A stretch of DNA of 64,000 bases. It comes from Bimuria novae-zelandiae CBS 107.79 (Eukaryota > Ascomycota > Dothideomycetes > Pleosporales > Didymosphaeriaceae). The position numbers and the translations under genes are program-made. Shown here piece after piece: positions 11,783 through 24,381 of the stretch. The notes beneath the pieces are model-generated. The model searched no databases. It was given only the letters and a program-made list of their open reading frames with translations, and had not been told where the DNA came from. Every line of letters starts with the position of its first letter. The first letter of the stretch is position 1. The stretch covers positions 412,011-476,010 of the forward strand of contig ML976664.1 in the NCBI GenBank assembly GCA_010015655.1, given 5' to 3'.

Positions 11783-12207
11783 TGTTAAGATCCGATCTTA
11801 CAGACACTTGGCTAGGCTCCAGGGCGCCTATGGTCTACAGGTGACCAATGGAGGCGCAGTACCAGGAGGTCACGTGACTGCTTGATGTGCTCGGCTCGAG
11901 CAAGTCGAGCAGACGCAGGAGCCAAGATATCTGCTCGCTATGCTCGCTTCGAGCATGTCGAGCAGGAGAAGTATATAGGAACGCAAGGAGGAGTCTCTTC
12001 TACTTGTGTTTAACCTATTTATTAATCTATTGTTTAGATCTAAATAAGCAACCTTATTAATTTAATTATACTATACCTACCTTTAATACTAACGCCCTAG
12101 TAACAAGCGCAAGCTATTACTACGACCCTCTTTTATCCTACTAGTATTCCTGCCCGAGAACTAACCTTAGCCCCTTAGGGACCAGCTACCCCTTTAGGAT
12201 CTTAATA
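11783..12207 (+). repeat. 5' LTR of chromovirus B
   Basis: 425 bp, same length as the right copy. Central parts retain CpA (a GTCGAGCA/GCTCGA-rich segment at 11890-11965), while the 3' third is more RIP-altered than the right LTR; its end reads CTTAATA where the right copy reads CTTAACA. Confidence 0.9.
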
Positions 12208-13856
12208 TCTTAAACACACTTAACATAAATACTAATAGGACCCCTACCTCTTCCATGGCTTTAGACAACCATGTCACCCTTATAGGGGATGGCAAGAACA
12301 AGGCACACAAACCCGACTTATATAATAGCAATTATACCCTCCTCGATACCTAGCTCTTACAGCTAGACCTCTATTTCTTTAACTAAAATTAAGACCTTAA
12401 AGATAAAAAGAAGGTTATCTTTGCTATAACCTACATGCGAGGAAGCGCTAAAGAATAGATCTATTCCTACCTAGTTAAGTACTTAGACATGGACTATAAT
12501 AATAAAAATAAGGAGTATATTAACAAGTATGCTAATGCAATTAGCATTATTAAAGACTATAATAACTTTAAAATATACCTTTAATAAATATTTAGAATTG
12601 CTAACAAAATAGCTATTACTGGACAAGTAATCTAAATAGTTCGCTAACACTAATCTGCACTTAAATATATAGCTAAGTTCCGCAAGTACGCAGTGTAACT
12701 TAACTAGGAGGATAAATCTCTTAAAATAATATATAAATAAGGCCTTAAACGCAATATGCGCGAAGAACTCCTATATAGTAGTATAAAGATAGAGACCTTA
12801 GAAGAACTGTATAAAGAGACTATCCGCATTAATAGGGAGTAGTTCGCTTTACAAGAAGAGTTCCGTAGGAACCCGAGGAGTGCTAGTTTCAGACGATAGG
12901 CACCTATAGTCTATAGGGCGCCATTAAAAGCACCTCGTCGCCAGCAACGCAACTACTACGGACCCTAACTTATAGAAGATATTTAGTTTAATAACCTAGA
13001 AAAAGGAACAGGAAAGGCTATAGGCTTTCAAAAGCCTAACTAACGTATCTTAGATAGAACCCAACGACAGGGGACTAAGACACGTAAATGCTTCACATGT
13101 GGCAAACCGGGCCACATAGCCAGGAACTGCAGATCTAAGAACAAGATCATTAGGCAGCTAAACGTACTAATTATCGATAAAAAAGAAACTACCGACAAAG
13201 AATGGCAGGTAATAGACGCTATTAAGCAGATTAATATCTATAATAAAGGATTAGAGTAATTAGAATTACCTAACTTATAACTCTACGAGGATGCACACGA
13301 AAGTTTGGACAAAAAAGGAAAAGAGAAGGAACTAATACCTCAATCTCTTACGCCTTACCCTAGCTAGAATAAACTAGTTACTAGCAAGATAACAAACGTT
13401 TTTAACTTCTTAGAAAAATACTAACTAAGGGAAGGAGACTTCGGGTTTACGGCGATAGAACGATAAGACTACGTAGAAGCATTTTTCCACGCTTACTAAC
13501 CTAACCTAGTTAGTAAAGCAGCACGAGAAATGGCGGACCACTACTACGCCCACGAAGACCCTAAAAAGAAATACCTAAACGAAAATCTAAACTACGAACT
13601 ATAGTACGACCTAGACCACCGCAATCCTACGCATAAGACTATACGATAGACCCTTTGCGGAGAAGATTAATATACTATTTATTACTAAGCTAAGAAATAC
13701 AGCTACTTTCCCCGAATATACTAATAATATAAATAAGAGTAGTTTAACTACCCTATCGCTTATTATAACGTTTACCTCTAGGATAAACGCGAAACGCGAT
13801 ACTTTCTACACTTTAACTAAGTACTAAACTAAGTAATATTATTACTAGTTAATAGA
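12208..13856 (+). pseudogene. Chromovirus B gag with CCHC zinc knuckle
   Basis: The frame at 13086-13130 reads KCFTCGKPGHIARNC, a textbook CX2CX4HX4C nucleic-acid-binding knuckle of retroelement gag. Upstream blocks such as FYGDGKN-like and TYMRGSAKE-like stretches are broken by TAG/TAA. The segment ends at the AAATG duplication where copia C inserted. The knuckle itself escaped mutation. Confidence 0.75.
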
Positions 13857-13861
13857 AAATG

Positions 13862-14122
13862 TGTTGGATAGGCTCTCACTAGTGAAAGGAAAGGAACTGA
13901 AAACGGATTACATTCAAAGATTGATTATTGATTGGTCGTTCTATCTACTAAGGAGCGAAGTACATCGCGGGGTATGGAAGCTAGTCCTATATGGGGCTCG
14001 CTCCACATATGTAGTGTTTCGCAACACGACAGAGGTCTTAACGACTATTAACAGGATGCTCGCTCCTCTACATACGCATTCCTTATAACACGCCTAAGGC
14101 CTTTAAGATTATTAATCTAACA
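13862..14122 (-). repeat. 3' LTR of copia C
   Basis: 261 bp. It preserves the uninterrupted site (ATGTAGTGTTTCGC) where pogo D entered the other LTR, which proves D is a later insertion. Confidence 0.9.
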
Positions 14123-15722
14123 CTAGAAGTCTTTTCTTTCTCCATATTAATTATACACATAAAGGATTAAATATCTGAACTTAAATGCGCTAGGCAGAGA
14201 TCGCAGGTCTTTGCACTTAGCCCTTAACTTAGACTATTACCTTATTACTATTAATAAATTGTTCTAGGGCGCGGTTTAGTAATGCCTTCGTAAAAGCGTC
14301 CGCAGGGTTATCTTTACTATTAATCTATTAGATCTCTATAATCTCGCGGCGTTCGTATGACTGGCGCAGTGCTATAATGTCAATTATGAGGCGCTTTTCC
14401 TTAGTCGTCCCAAGCTTTACAAGGCACTCGTATAGGGAGTACGAGTCTATATAAATAACTAAGGGAACTGCAGGCAGACTAAGGCGCTCTATAATTATTT
14501 ATAAGGTAGTAGTAATAGCAATGCCTATATTAAACCTGTTAATTATACTATAGATCTTAGAGGCTAGTACGCTCCGTGTAACACGCTTACACTTCGTCGA
14601 GCTGTAGTGTATTACGTTGCCGTAGATTGTAAAGGTATTGTTAACATCTATAGACTTATTAATAAGCATAAGTATAAAGCCTAGCTGCGAGCTAAGGTCC
14701 TTGTTATTAGTAAAGGAGCTATCCACGAATACTATTAGTTTAGCGTTAATAAGGTTAACGGGTACGTAGCGTAGTCTACGGTTAAGATTCTCTATCTGCT
14801 ATTTAAGGCGCTTATTAAGCGCCTTAATGTCCTTATCTAAAGGTTACTGCGCTTAAGCTACCACGGACAAGTTAAAAGACGCTTCTAGTTAATATGTTAA
14901 TGCGATATACGCCCCACGGGCGCGCTATTTAGTATACTATTACGCGTGATTAAGAGTATTAATATTAATAAGCTTAATCTTTCCTCCTTATCCTTTCTAC
15001 TTAAGGTTTAAGATCGCTTTACTATTTTCTATCTTAAGTATATAATTATTAAAGTCTAGTTGCACGCCTAGCGTTAGAATAGTCTTTAGCTTTAATTAGA
15101 ACTATGCGTCCTTGAGCTTTTTCTCTTTAAGCGACAAGAATATAGCTATCCTAAGCATAAGGGTATTATTAGTCTGCATGCTAATAAGTCTAAAGGCGTC
15201 TACGTCCTTGTTTATAACTAATAAGCAAGGGTCGTACGTTAATATAGATATATATAATTCCTTATAGTAGTGTCCGTGGTACGTTATTTACTAATAAACC
15301 CCTGCCTCCGCGATCCTGTATAGCGGTTTAATTACGTAAAGCAGCGTGCCTTCTAGATATTTTAACACTAGTTCTAAGGGGAGATATACGAGAATTGTCC
15401 TCTAGAGATTTATCTACGCTTAAGGATATACCTGCGTTATATCGCGCAGCTTAATAGTTATCTTATATTATATAAGTTTGGGCGCTAGGGCTATAATTAG
15501 ACGCTAGCTATAGCGTTAAATAATTAGAGACTATATTAAGATAGCTTTCTTGCTATAGTCCTGGTAGCCTTAAATAACTAGACAGGATTTCTTATAGGGC
15601 TTAGTTATTTTTCCTTTAACCTCTTATATAAGACGTAATTTAAAAATTTAGATCCCGCCGTGTAATTCCTTATTATATAGTTTAAACTTAAATACTCTAC
15701 GGCCTATAAGGTTACTAATCTC

Positions 15723-15905
15723 TTAATTATTAGACGCCTTAAAGGGTGCGCCTAAGGTTGTAATAACCCTATCGTTGCGTAGCTTAATCGCTAGCTTATA
15801 GTCGGCCTCCTCCTTCTCCGTCATGTACACATTCGCCTTGCGTTTATTTTTTAATCCTAGAGGACGGCCTCTCTTGCGCGGTTGCGCTGCCATAGGTACT
15901 TCCAC
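15723..15905 (-). pseudogene. Copia C polyprotein segment between integrase and reverse transcriptase
   Basis: The minus-strand frame holds QPRKRGRPLGLKNKRK, the basic RGRP-x-GSKN-like linker found between integrase and reverse transcriptase of fungal copia polyproteins. Its position, left of the integrase-proximal part at 17 kb, agrees with minus-strand order. The flanking sequence is RIP-stopped. Confidence 0.6.
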
Positions 15906-17015
15906 ATCTATAGGTGGCTTATGCAGTGCGTGTGGCGCATTAGGGTCGCTCTAGAAGTAGTCTAGTCTATAGTATAGCTTAATAATAGTTAATCTAAATG
16001 TTATTAGACCATTAACCATATTAATAGTGACGTTGTGGCCGTCTATGCTGGCGATTTTGTACGGGCTATTCTAGCTATTACTTTCTCTCTAGAATAAAAC
16101 CTCGCTTTATAGCGGGAGTGCGAGTACGTCTTTAGAAGCAGGTCTATTTCGGGTGTTTAAGGCGTCCGCGACCTAGCGCTCTATAGCAATCTTACGTAAG
16201 GTTTTTATCGCCTTTTAAATAGCCTCGCTACGCTTAACTATTAATAGTAACGGCGGTGACTCTGTTATTATACGTAGGTACGCCCTAAAGACTAGCAAAG
16301 TCGGGACTAGCCCGTTAGGGCTAGCTATATCGTTAATAGCTTTTATAGCTATCTAAAGGATCGCTTCGTTAGACATAGTACTAGCGAGCTTAACATAGAG
16401 TATATCCCATGCGCGGCGTAGGGGCGCATAATACCTCTCAGTCTTGCCTATAGACCAGTGCGCCTCCGTAGGCACTTATTTACACGTTACTCCTATAATC
16501 TTTGCCTCAGCGTGGAACTCTGCGCTCGCGAAGTTAGTGCCTACATCGTGTGTAATAATATCCGGCGGGCCTTAGTAGGTGTCAATCCATAACATCTATA
16601 GTGCCTGCCACGTCTCCTTGGCCGAAATAGCGCTGAGGAACTTCGCGCCTTAAAACGCAGTAGACTTATTAATCACGTGTAGTACGGGCTTATTGCCTAA
16701 GTATATTACGTTAATAAGAATTTCGTAGTTAAAGTAGTAGTTATCTTTAAAAGTGAACTTAAATTAGCGCGGCACGGAGCTATTTAGTTAATAATAATAA
16801 TAGAACTTTATAATTTCCTTAAGAGTTCCTTCTTTAAAGTCGTTATGACTGGCGTTCTTTAATAGCTTAACAAGTTATATAATAGCTAGGTGCCCAAACT
16901 AGTAATATAGCTATCTTAACTTAGTTTCTGTTAGAAACATCGTTGCGCGCTCTCTCTTATTAAGATAGAACTATAGATATCCCTATTTGCGGATCACTGG
17001 GGTGCGGTGTTCTCC

Positions 17016-17219
17016 TTATACGAGCTTATCTGTGGTGTTATTAAAATAGACATTCAACCTGTCCATATCCGCAAGACACTGCAGGAACGGTGTAGGCGCT
17101 TCAAGCACCTTGAAATTAATTTTCCTAATCTCTATAGAGACCTGCGCGGTGCCAATAGACGCGGTAACACTACCTTTACCAAATTTAATAGACGCTTTTC
17201 CTGCCGTAAATATATTCAT
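17016..17219 (-). pseudogene. Copia C protease/GAG-pre-integrase segment
   Basis: The minus-strand frame reads IKFGKGSVTASIGT and then PTPFLQCLADMDRLNVYFNN, the segment following the aspartic protease in fungal copia polyproteins. About 65 codons escaped stops. The rest of gag-pol between 14.1 and 19.9 kb is degraded. Confidence 0.65.
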
Positions 17220-19872
17220 CGTGACTGTTAGGTCTTCTCGTGTCAGCGCGAGGTATTGTTCCCTGCCAACCGTAGATATATTAGCGGCGCCAGTATTAGG
17301 CAGGATTCCCTAGTACACGGATCGCGCGTATTAGTCCTTAATAAGAAACTGCGACGCTAGCGTTAATAGTGCGCGTTTGCTATAAATGTCGTCACTAAAA
17401 ATATAGTGCAGGAATGCTTGATCTGCGAGGTATTATTCTTTAAAGAATTATTATTTAACGTACGTGGCTATAACGCTATTATTATTATCCTTATCCTTAT
17501 AGACTTCCTCTTCTCTCTAGCCTTCTTAGTTATACTAGGTCGCGTGTTCAATTCCTTCATACTCCGTAAGGTACACGGAGAAGTCTATAGGCAGTTGTGT
17601 ATCTATAAAGTAACATGCAGAAAAGAACTACGCGCAGGCGGCCTTACGTTCTTTATTTATATAGTTAGTTAACTAGTAGCCTTCCTTCTAGTAGATAAAA
17701 TACTTCTTCTTCTAGCGTAGCGTAAATCCACGTGCGCTATTATAGCTATTAAAGCGCTAACTACCTCTATTACTTACTTAGCCTCCTTAGAATCTATCGC
17801 TAAATCCACCTCCGCCTCTAAATCCTCCTCTAAATCTACCTCTAAATCCCCCTCTAAATCCCCCTTAATCTCTTCTATTACTATTGTAGCGGCGGTCTAG
17901 GTAGTACTAGTCCTCTATAAGCGTTTTGCTCCTTATTAGCATTTATATCGTGTGCTAACGTGCAAGATGCGTCTTAATTATAGACTATAAATCTAAAAAA
18001 AGTCCTTTATAGAGTATAGCTAGCTTAAAGAATACTATTTTAAGTTCTAGAACTTTATAGCACGTGTTAATAATAGTTATACGTAGGGTATTTTTACTTT
18101 TAAAGTTCTTACTAAGCGCGCGTTAGCACAACTATAGCTTATTAAATAAGATTTATAGTACCTTATATAAGCCCTTATTAGGGTTCTCCGTGCGTGTACG
18201 GGCGAAGGTTATAGTTATCTAGTCTATATAATAGTGTTAATAGTAGATATTATGGTTAAAGTGGTTCTTAATTGCCGTGTACGCATTAGAAAAGCTATCG
18301 CCTCTGTCCATAACTTGTATATAGAATATCTCTACTCGCCCTGTAAGAATATAAGAAAACACAGCATGGAACTGCTCTTCGTGGATGTTCACCTGCTAAT
18401 AGATACTAAAGAAGATCTTAATTTTATTATTAAGTAGATCGTACGCGTCTCTCGTGTATTTCTTGCTATTATCCTAGAGCTTAGAGAACTACGTGATTAT
18501 ATTAGTGTTAAGTTAGTTATTATAGAACTAGCGCGGCGGTAGCGTCTTATACGAGTTATATAGTAGCTTAGGTGGTCTGCCAGGTACACCGTTTATAGGT
18601 TATTATAGAAACAGCGTGATTTCGTAATATATAATCGCTGGCGGCCGTGCCTGCGTCTGCAGTTGTTATTACTATAATTACGCGCCTTATTCCTACTATT
18701 ATTAAGACTAAGGTCCTCTAAGCGTACTACTTATAAAGGGTAGTTATTAACTATTAGTGCTCTATCTTATTATTTGGGTTTCCTCTATCTAGTGCACTGG
18801 TTATAGCCCCCGTGTTTTAGATTAGTTTTAAGCGTCGTGTCCTACTCTATACTACTCGCCTCGCTATAAGTGCTCTAGCTACTACTTGTTTCGCTGTAAG
18901 TGCTCTGGCTGCTACGGCTGCAGCTATAACTGTAATGCATATATACTAGCTGGCGGGCTGTCCTGCTACGATTGTTGCTTAGCTATAGGAGCTATCCGTT
19001 GTGTGTTCTACTAGCGCTTATATGCCTTCGATCGTTGGTCGAATATCGTGGCTTAGAATTCTACAGGGTCCCATTCAGGAACGTTCTCTATAGTTAATAG
19101 ATTATATAGAGAATTAGTAAGCCTAGCGTAATTATTGCCTGTGTAGACTCCTCTATACCGTAGGACCGTCTTTAGAGACTTTAATATACCGTGGTTAATC
19201 TTAAGAAATAGCTCTTTTGTTTATCCTTTAAAATTATAATAGTAATCTGCAAAGAGGTTATTATCCTAGACTATTACTATATTATAATTATAAATAATTT
19301 TGGCAACCTAGGTTATTGCGTATGTCTTATTTGCGTCTACTAGTGCAGGTGTATCCTAGAGAGATGTGTTAATAACATCTAGCGCCACTAGATATAGGCA
19401 GTCTCCTATAAGGTGTTAGGTAGTGAATTTAGCCTAGATAGAAGTAGCTTCTCTATGTTTACTTAAGCTATGCTCTAACTAATTATCGCGTAGTTAAGCT
19501 TAAGCTTAAGTATTAGCATCGCCTGCTGCGCTATTACTACTCTAGTTATTTACTATTATACTAGTAAGTGTTAACTTGTTATTGTTATAGTTATCTTGTT
19601 AGTTAGTTATTTCTAACGTGTATTAGTGTACGTAACTTAGTTGTCTAAAAATATTTATATAGTAAATCGTAATACGTTACTAACGCGCTCTATGTCCGCG
19701 GATTAGCCTAAACTAGTAGCTTTAGAGGTTAGTTAAGAGTACTTCGTGTTATTTCTATCTTGCTCTATTCTTAGCACATTCTGCATTAACCTGAGATTTC
19801 TCACGTTAGGCTATTAATAGTCTGTCTCTTCTACCTTGCTGTCTGTGATCGCCTTAAATAATTACTAATTAG

Positions 19873-20024
19873 TGTTAGATAGGCTCTTACTAGTGAAAGG
19901 AAAGGAACTAAAAACGAATTATATTTAAAGATTAGTTATTAATTGTTTGTTCTATCTACTAAGGAGCGAAGTACATCGTGGGGTATAGAAGCTAGTCCCA
20001 TATGGGGCTCGCTCCACACATGTA
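19873..20024 (-). repeat. 5' LTR of copia C, outer part before the pogo D insertion
   Basis: This matches 13862-14014 and is followed directly by the TA at 20023-20024 and the D terminal repeat. The remainder of this LTR is at 24266-24376. Confidence 0.88.
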
Positions 20025-20299
20025 CCCTGCCGAGACAGTTAGTGCGCCGCGACACTAACGCGCCACCCCAACACCAGCACCGCAGCCAGCAACATAAGGC
20101 TATAGAGTTTTATATAAAAGCTTTTATCGCGAAATTTTCTAGAGTTAAGATTTTATAGAGCTATAGAAGATTGCTAGCTAGTTAAATTATAGATATCTAC
20201 TTAGTGTTCTAATTGTTTGGCTACTGCGCGATGCTAGCGCTAATAGCGTAAATATTACTATATTAACGCGTATAGATGCCAGCGTAGGCTTCTTCCTCT

Positions 20300-21919
20300 T
20301 TATAATTATATAAGTAGCTTTTAAAGCATTCTAGCTTCCCTTTTTAGCAATTTTAAGACATTTTTAAAATTATTATTAAGCCTTACGAGCCTATTAACAA
20401 AGGCGTTACTTAGTAGCCTAATTAGCTTTCTCCTTAGCGCGCGTATTTCTAGCTACTATACGCGCAACACGCTTCTCCTATAGTAGACAAGCTTTAAGCT
20501 ACCTATTTACTATCTAGATCTCTCTTTGCTTACTTTTCTAGAGTTGTAGTTGTTACTTTTTAGCCTTTTGTTAGCTGAGAGAATCGCGCGCCCTCTATAC
20601 GCGGGCAGGTGACTAGAAAATAGATCCTCCATGCTACTTATCTAGCTGCTTAAAAGGTAGAGTCCTGCCCTTTGTTTAACGCTGTTTCTAGTTTATAAGG
20701 GCTTCTTGTAGCCCCTAATTCTCATGCTCTAGGAGCTACTTCTATATAGAGATTAAGTGTATAGTGCGACTTAGCTTCTTGGCCTTATTACCTCCCCCTG
20801 TATTAACAATAACTTTTAAAAGCTAATTAATTTTGCGCTAATTAGACGCGCTAAGTACTAAAGTAGAGCTTTTACGCAATCTCTATTCTAGAGACTTATC
20901 TCTATTAAATTAACTAAGGATTAGTGTAGGATCTGGCGGCGAGATACCTGTATACTTAAAAGCTTTAGTAATTAATTACGGCGTAACTAACGTTATCTAG
21001 GCCCTCTAAAATAGTGTAAAGAAGTCTCTTTTAGCGATTATTAATAGCCCTTAACTCCTATACAGGTATGCGGAGAGCTCGTCGGATTAGGCGGTAGAAA
21101 GAGACTTAAATATATAAATGTCTAGAGGCTGCAGCGTATAAGTGGCGTAAGGGGGAAATATTATAAGGAGGATCTTTTTCTAATCATAGTAGTTAATAAA
21201 ATTTATAGTAACGTAAGATCCATGCCTATTAAGGACTAGGAGTTGCTACTACCGTTAAGCCTTTTCCTTAGTATAGTAATTAAACACCTGTTTTAGCCAT
21301 TAAAGCCCTATCTCGTTGTTTAACTATCTAGAGGTTAATGAGGTGATAAAGACTTTATAAGAATTAACGTTAATTTCCTTAACCTAGCTTGATTATAGAG
21401 TCTTAGCGTTAGATTGATAGATTAGTAATAGATTAACAGTAGATCTATCGGCGCATATACATGCGATAAGCGAGATCTACTCACGACTGCTATCCTGGAT
21501 AGATTACCTCACTTAGCGACTCTTATATATAGGCCTGTCGAAGATCCTTTTTGACCTGCCGGTGATGCCGAGTAGGAAGCCTTTTTCGTCCATATTGTAG
21601 GTATGCTAAGGCTCTATGCTATACTTTATAATTTTCTTATATAGAAGCTTAAAGTAGAGCCTATATCTTGCGCCTAAATCAGCGTTGTAGTAATTACTAT
21701 CTAGCCTAGTCGTCCATCGCGAGATTAGGGAGTCAGGGTAGCGCCTAATAAAGTAATTAACCTATTATATAGAGACATCCTTTTTAGCAATAATTAATAT
21801 AAAGTTTTAGATTATCTAACGCGTAGGGGGTAGACCTTTCTAAGTAAGACGCTGTATATACTATAGGAGCTTAGATTCTTGTTATTATTTAAGATTTTGG
21901 CGAGTCTATAGTAGCTATA
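20300..21919 (-). pseudogene. Pogo D transposase, DDE domain, RIP-degraded
   Basis: At 21536-21599 the minus strand gives YNMDEKGFLLGI and then GRSKRIF, the first catalytic Asp region of the Fot1 DDE domain. Downstream the frame collects TAG/TAA codons. It would connect with 24035-24175 if E were absent. Confidence 0.65.
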
Positions 21920-21921
21920 TA

Positions 21922-24033
21922 ACGTGTCCATGCGCGTGCCGAGCCACTTCGCGTAACGAGCCACCCAACACCATAACAGCTCATGCAAGAATGAGGCTGC
22001 AGAACCACCCACAAATAATATTATTATAAGATTTTCTACTAGGGTAGTTAATCGATAGCTGCGATTAATTTGCACTACTTAAATCTATCTAGAAGCTTGA
22101 CGTCGCGGCCGCTGCGTGTAGATTTGCTCGGGGCAGCAGATGCGCCCTCTAAGGCCTCCCCAACATCTGTAGCATTAACAACACGTTTTGGACGCTTTCT
22201 GCTCTATGCAGATGGCTGAGAAGCCTTTCTCTTACACCTTTAGGATAGTTATAGAGCTTTTTCTGCGTCGCGGGCAGACTTCTAGGCAGCGCGCTAAGCT
22301 ACCTTTTTAGCCCTCTCCTTCTCCTTCGCCTTTTTAGCTGCCTCTCGCGCATCACGCTTTTCCTGCTACATTTTCTCCTTATATAGCTTAGCTACCTTCT
22401 TTAGCTCTGCTATCTCTGCTTTTTAAAGCTACTACTACTTATCCTCTTATTCCTTAATAAATTAATAAATACGTGCCTCCCTCACCTTCCTTAGTAACTA
22501 TAAGATAGCCCTACTCTAATACTCCTAGCGCTGTTAGAGATCTAGAGTCTTACTCTTCTTTCTGCGCTTCTCCTTAATAGATAGTGCCTGCTTAATCCTA
22601 TCTATCTTATGCTTAAGTAGCTCATTTTAGATAGATAGGTGGTGGAGCGATTAACGAAGCTTCTTTATATCTTAACTACCCTAATCCTTTACTGCTAATC
22701 GTACAAGCCTATCCATCTTTCTCTAGTCATGATCGCTAAGCCCTGATAAGGAGTTATCGCCTAATTCTTAATCCTGGGCGAACCTATCTAGGATAGGATT
22801 AGGATCAGGTGGCGATATGCCTATGGCTCTAAAAGAGCTAAGGATAGTTAATTCCTTAAAGGAGGCCTTCCACGCATTCTAGAATAAGGGGAAGAAGTCG
22901 TCTTTAGTAATAGAAGCTAGGCCTTAGCTTCTATAAAGGTATCGTGATAGCTCTGCTAAGTATGCTGTTAATAGAGGCTTAAATATTGTAACGTTAAGTG
23001 GCTAAAGCGTATAAGTTAAGTAAGGAGGTAGGATAGCAAGCAGGATCCTATACTTATTATAATAGTTAATAAAGTCTATAGTAACATAAGATCCGTGGCT
23101 GTCTATAATTAAAAGATAATATAATTGTCAAGTCTTCTCTTTTATACAGCGATTGAACACCTGCTTAAGCCAGGCAAGCCCGATATCGTTATTCGTCTAG
23201 CTAGAGGATAATAAGGTAATAAAGACTTTATATTCTCCTGCCTTGATATCCTCTACCCAGCTTGATTGGATGCCCTTGTTGGCGGCCTCATAAATAAGGC
23301 TTGGCGGTAGAGCTGATCCATTAGCGCAGATACATGCCAGGAGCGTGATCCATGCGCGATTGCTATCTTGGAGTAATGCCCTAACCTCCTTCTTCTCCCA
23401 CATTTGTCTGCTAAATATTCTCTTTAATCTACCAACAATACTGATCAGGACGCCTTTTTTATCCATATTATAGATATAACAAGGATCTATGCGATATTTA
23501 TCCATCTTACTATATAGAAGGTTAAAATAGAGGCGATATTTATCTACTAAATTAGCTTTGTGGCGATTGTTGTCTATCCCGACGGTCCATTAGGAGATAA
23601 GATAAATGCTGTGTCGGTTAATAAAGCGGGTAACCTAGCTTTCGCTGACTGGCTCCTTTGCTATCGTAGAGGCAAAATTCTGTATCATCTCTCTAGTAGG
23701 AGGTGTATGTCTCTTTGTGAGTCCTTTAATATATCGTACAAGCTCCTGCTCTTGTTGTGGTGTAAGTTTCTGCTGGTTGATATTCTTGGCTTCATTTGGG
23801 GCCTGAACGCGCTTGTGTCTTCGGGACAACGTAGTCCGATCTACACCATAGGTAGCCACTATTTTTCTATATGAAAATTTTTCTCCTGGATCTAAAGATT
23901 GAATAGCTTTAATCGCATCTTCAATTGCCCCTATATTGGTGGAGTTACGACGCGTCAAAGTTAGTGAGTCATTCAGTCTTTAGGTGTTGGGTGGCTCGTT
24001 ACGCGAAGTGGCTCGGCACGCGCACAGACACGT
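21922..24033 (-). mobile_element. Fot1/pogo-type DNA transposon E, innermost insertion
   Basis: Terminal repeats ACGTGTCC(A/T)TGCGCG-like and GTGCCGAGCCACTTCGCG are inverted at the two ends (21922 onward and up to 24033), with TA at 21920-21921 and 24034-24035. It is 2,112 bp. One half (about 23150-24033) is nearly free of RIP while the other is mutated. It is the fifth level of nesting. Confidence 0.9.
22100..23958 (-). pseudogene. Pogo E transposase (helix-turn-helix, CENP-B-like, DDE)
   Basis: Reading leftward: GAIEDAIKAIQSLDPGEKFS with the TTLSRRHKRV helix, then QELVRYIKGLTKRHTPPTRE (CENP-B/Tc5-like segment), then YNMDKKGVLIS (about 23445-23475) of the DDE core and SNRAWITLLACICANG. The presumed start codon is ATA at 23932-23934 where relatives have ATG, and Trp after VSES is TAG; both are single TpG-to-TpA changes. 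C-terminal sequence left of about 23150 is riddled with stops. Not functional as it stands. Confidence 0.75.
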
Positions 24034-24034
24034 T

Positions 24035-24175
24035 ACGCGCCTGCATGGCGCGTCTATGCCAGCGCGTTAATGTTAACCGCACAACACCAAATTCTTCTGC
24101 AATTTTTCTATATGAGAAACTTTCTCCAGGTTCTCGTGAGTCGATAGCGATGATTGCAGCCTCAATCGGATCCAT
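24035..24175 (-). pseudogene. Pogo D transposase, N-terminal helix-turn-helix, cut by element E
   Basis: The ATG at 24175 opens MDPIEAAIIAIDSREPGE, then FSYRKIAEEFGV and LTLTRWHRRA, the psq-type DNA-binding start of pogo transposases. The frame is cut at the TA where E inserted, so the product would be a short truncated domain. This part is free of RIP. Confidence 0.75.
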
Positions 24176-24265
24176 ATTAGTGGAGATGCGGCGCGTCAAA
24201 GTTGAGGTGCTACATCTGTTGGGGTGGCGCGTTAGTGTCGCGGCGCACTGACTGTCTCGGCAGGG

Positions 24266-24376
24266 TAGTGTTTCGCAACACGACAGAGGTCTCGACGACC
24301 ATTGACGGGATGCTCGCTCCTCCACACACGCATTCCTTGTGACACGCCTGAGGCCTTTGAGATTGTTAATCCGACA
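24266..24376 (-). repeat. 5' LTR of copia C, part beyond the pogo D insertion
   Basis: It continues the LTR with TAGTGTTTCGCAACACGACA and ends CCGACA at 24376. CpA and TpG are retained (CACACACGCATTCCTTGTGAC), unlike the matching part of the left LTR. Confidence 0.88.
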
Positions 24377-24381
24377 AAATG

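Larger units (their letters stand above)
20025..24265 (-). mobile_element. Fot1/pogo-type DNA transposon D, inserted in copia C's LTR
   Basis: Terminal inverted repeats start CCCTGCCGAGACAGT at 20025 and end with the inverse complement at 24265, flanked by TA duplications (20023-20024 and 24266-24267). Without nested element E the length is about 2.13 kb, normal for fungal pogo elements. The minus strand carries an N-terminal helix-turn-helix (24035-24175) and, beyond E, a DDE core with YNMDEKGFLLGI near 21570-21599. The DDE half has RIP stops. Confidence 0.9.
13862..24376 (-). mobile_element. Ty1/copia retrotransposon C, inserted in element B
   Basis: LTRs begin TGTTGGATAGGC or TGTTAGATAGGC and end TTAATCCGACA. 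The 5 bp duplication AAATG is at 13857-13861 and 24377-24381. A pyrimidine tract just inside the left LTR (TTTTCTTTCTCC) is a minus-strand polypurine tract. The right LTR is split by pogo element D. Without D the element is about 6.3 kb. Copia landmarks on the minus strand are listed separately. Confidence 0.9.

Noticed and set aside
14499..14726. 75-codon ORF inside copia C
   Set aside because: A gap between RIP stops within the decayed polyprotein, not an independent gene.
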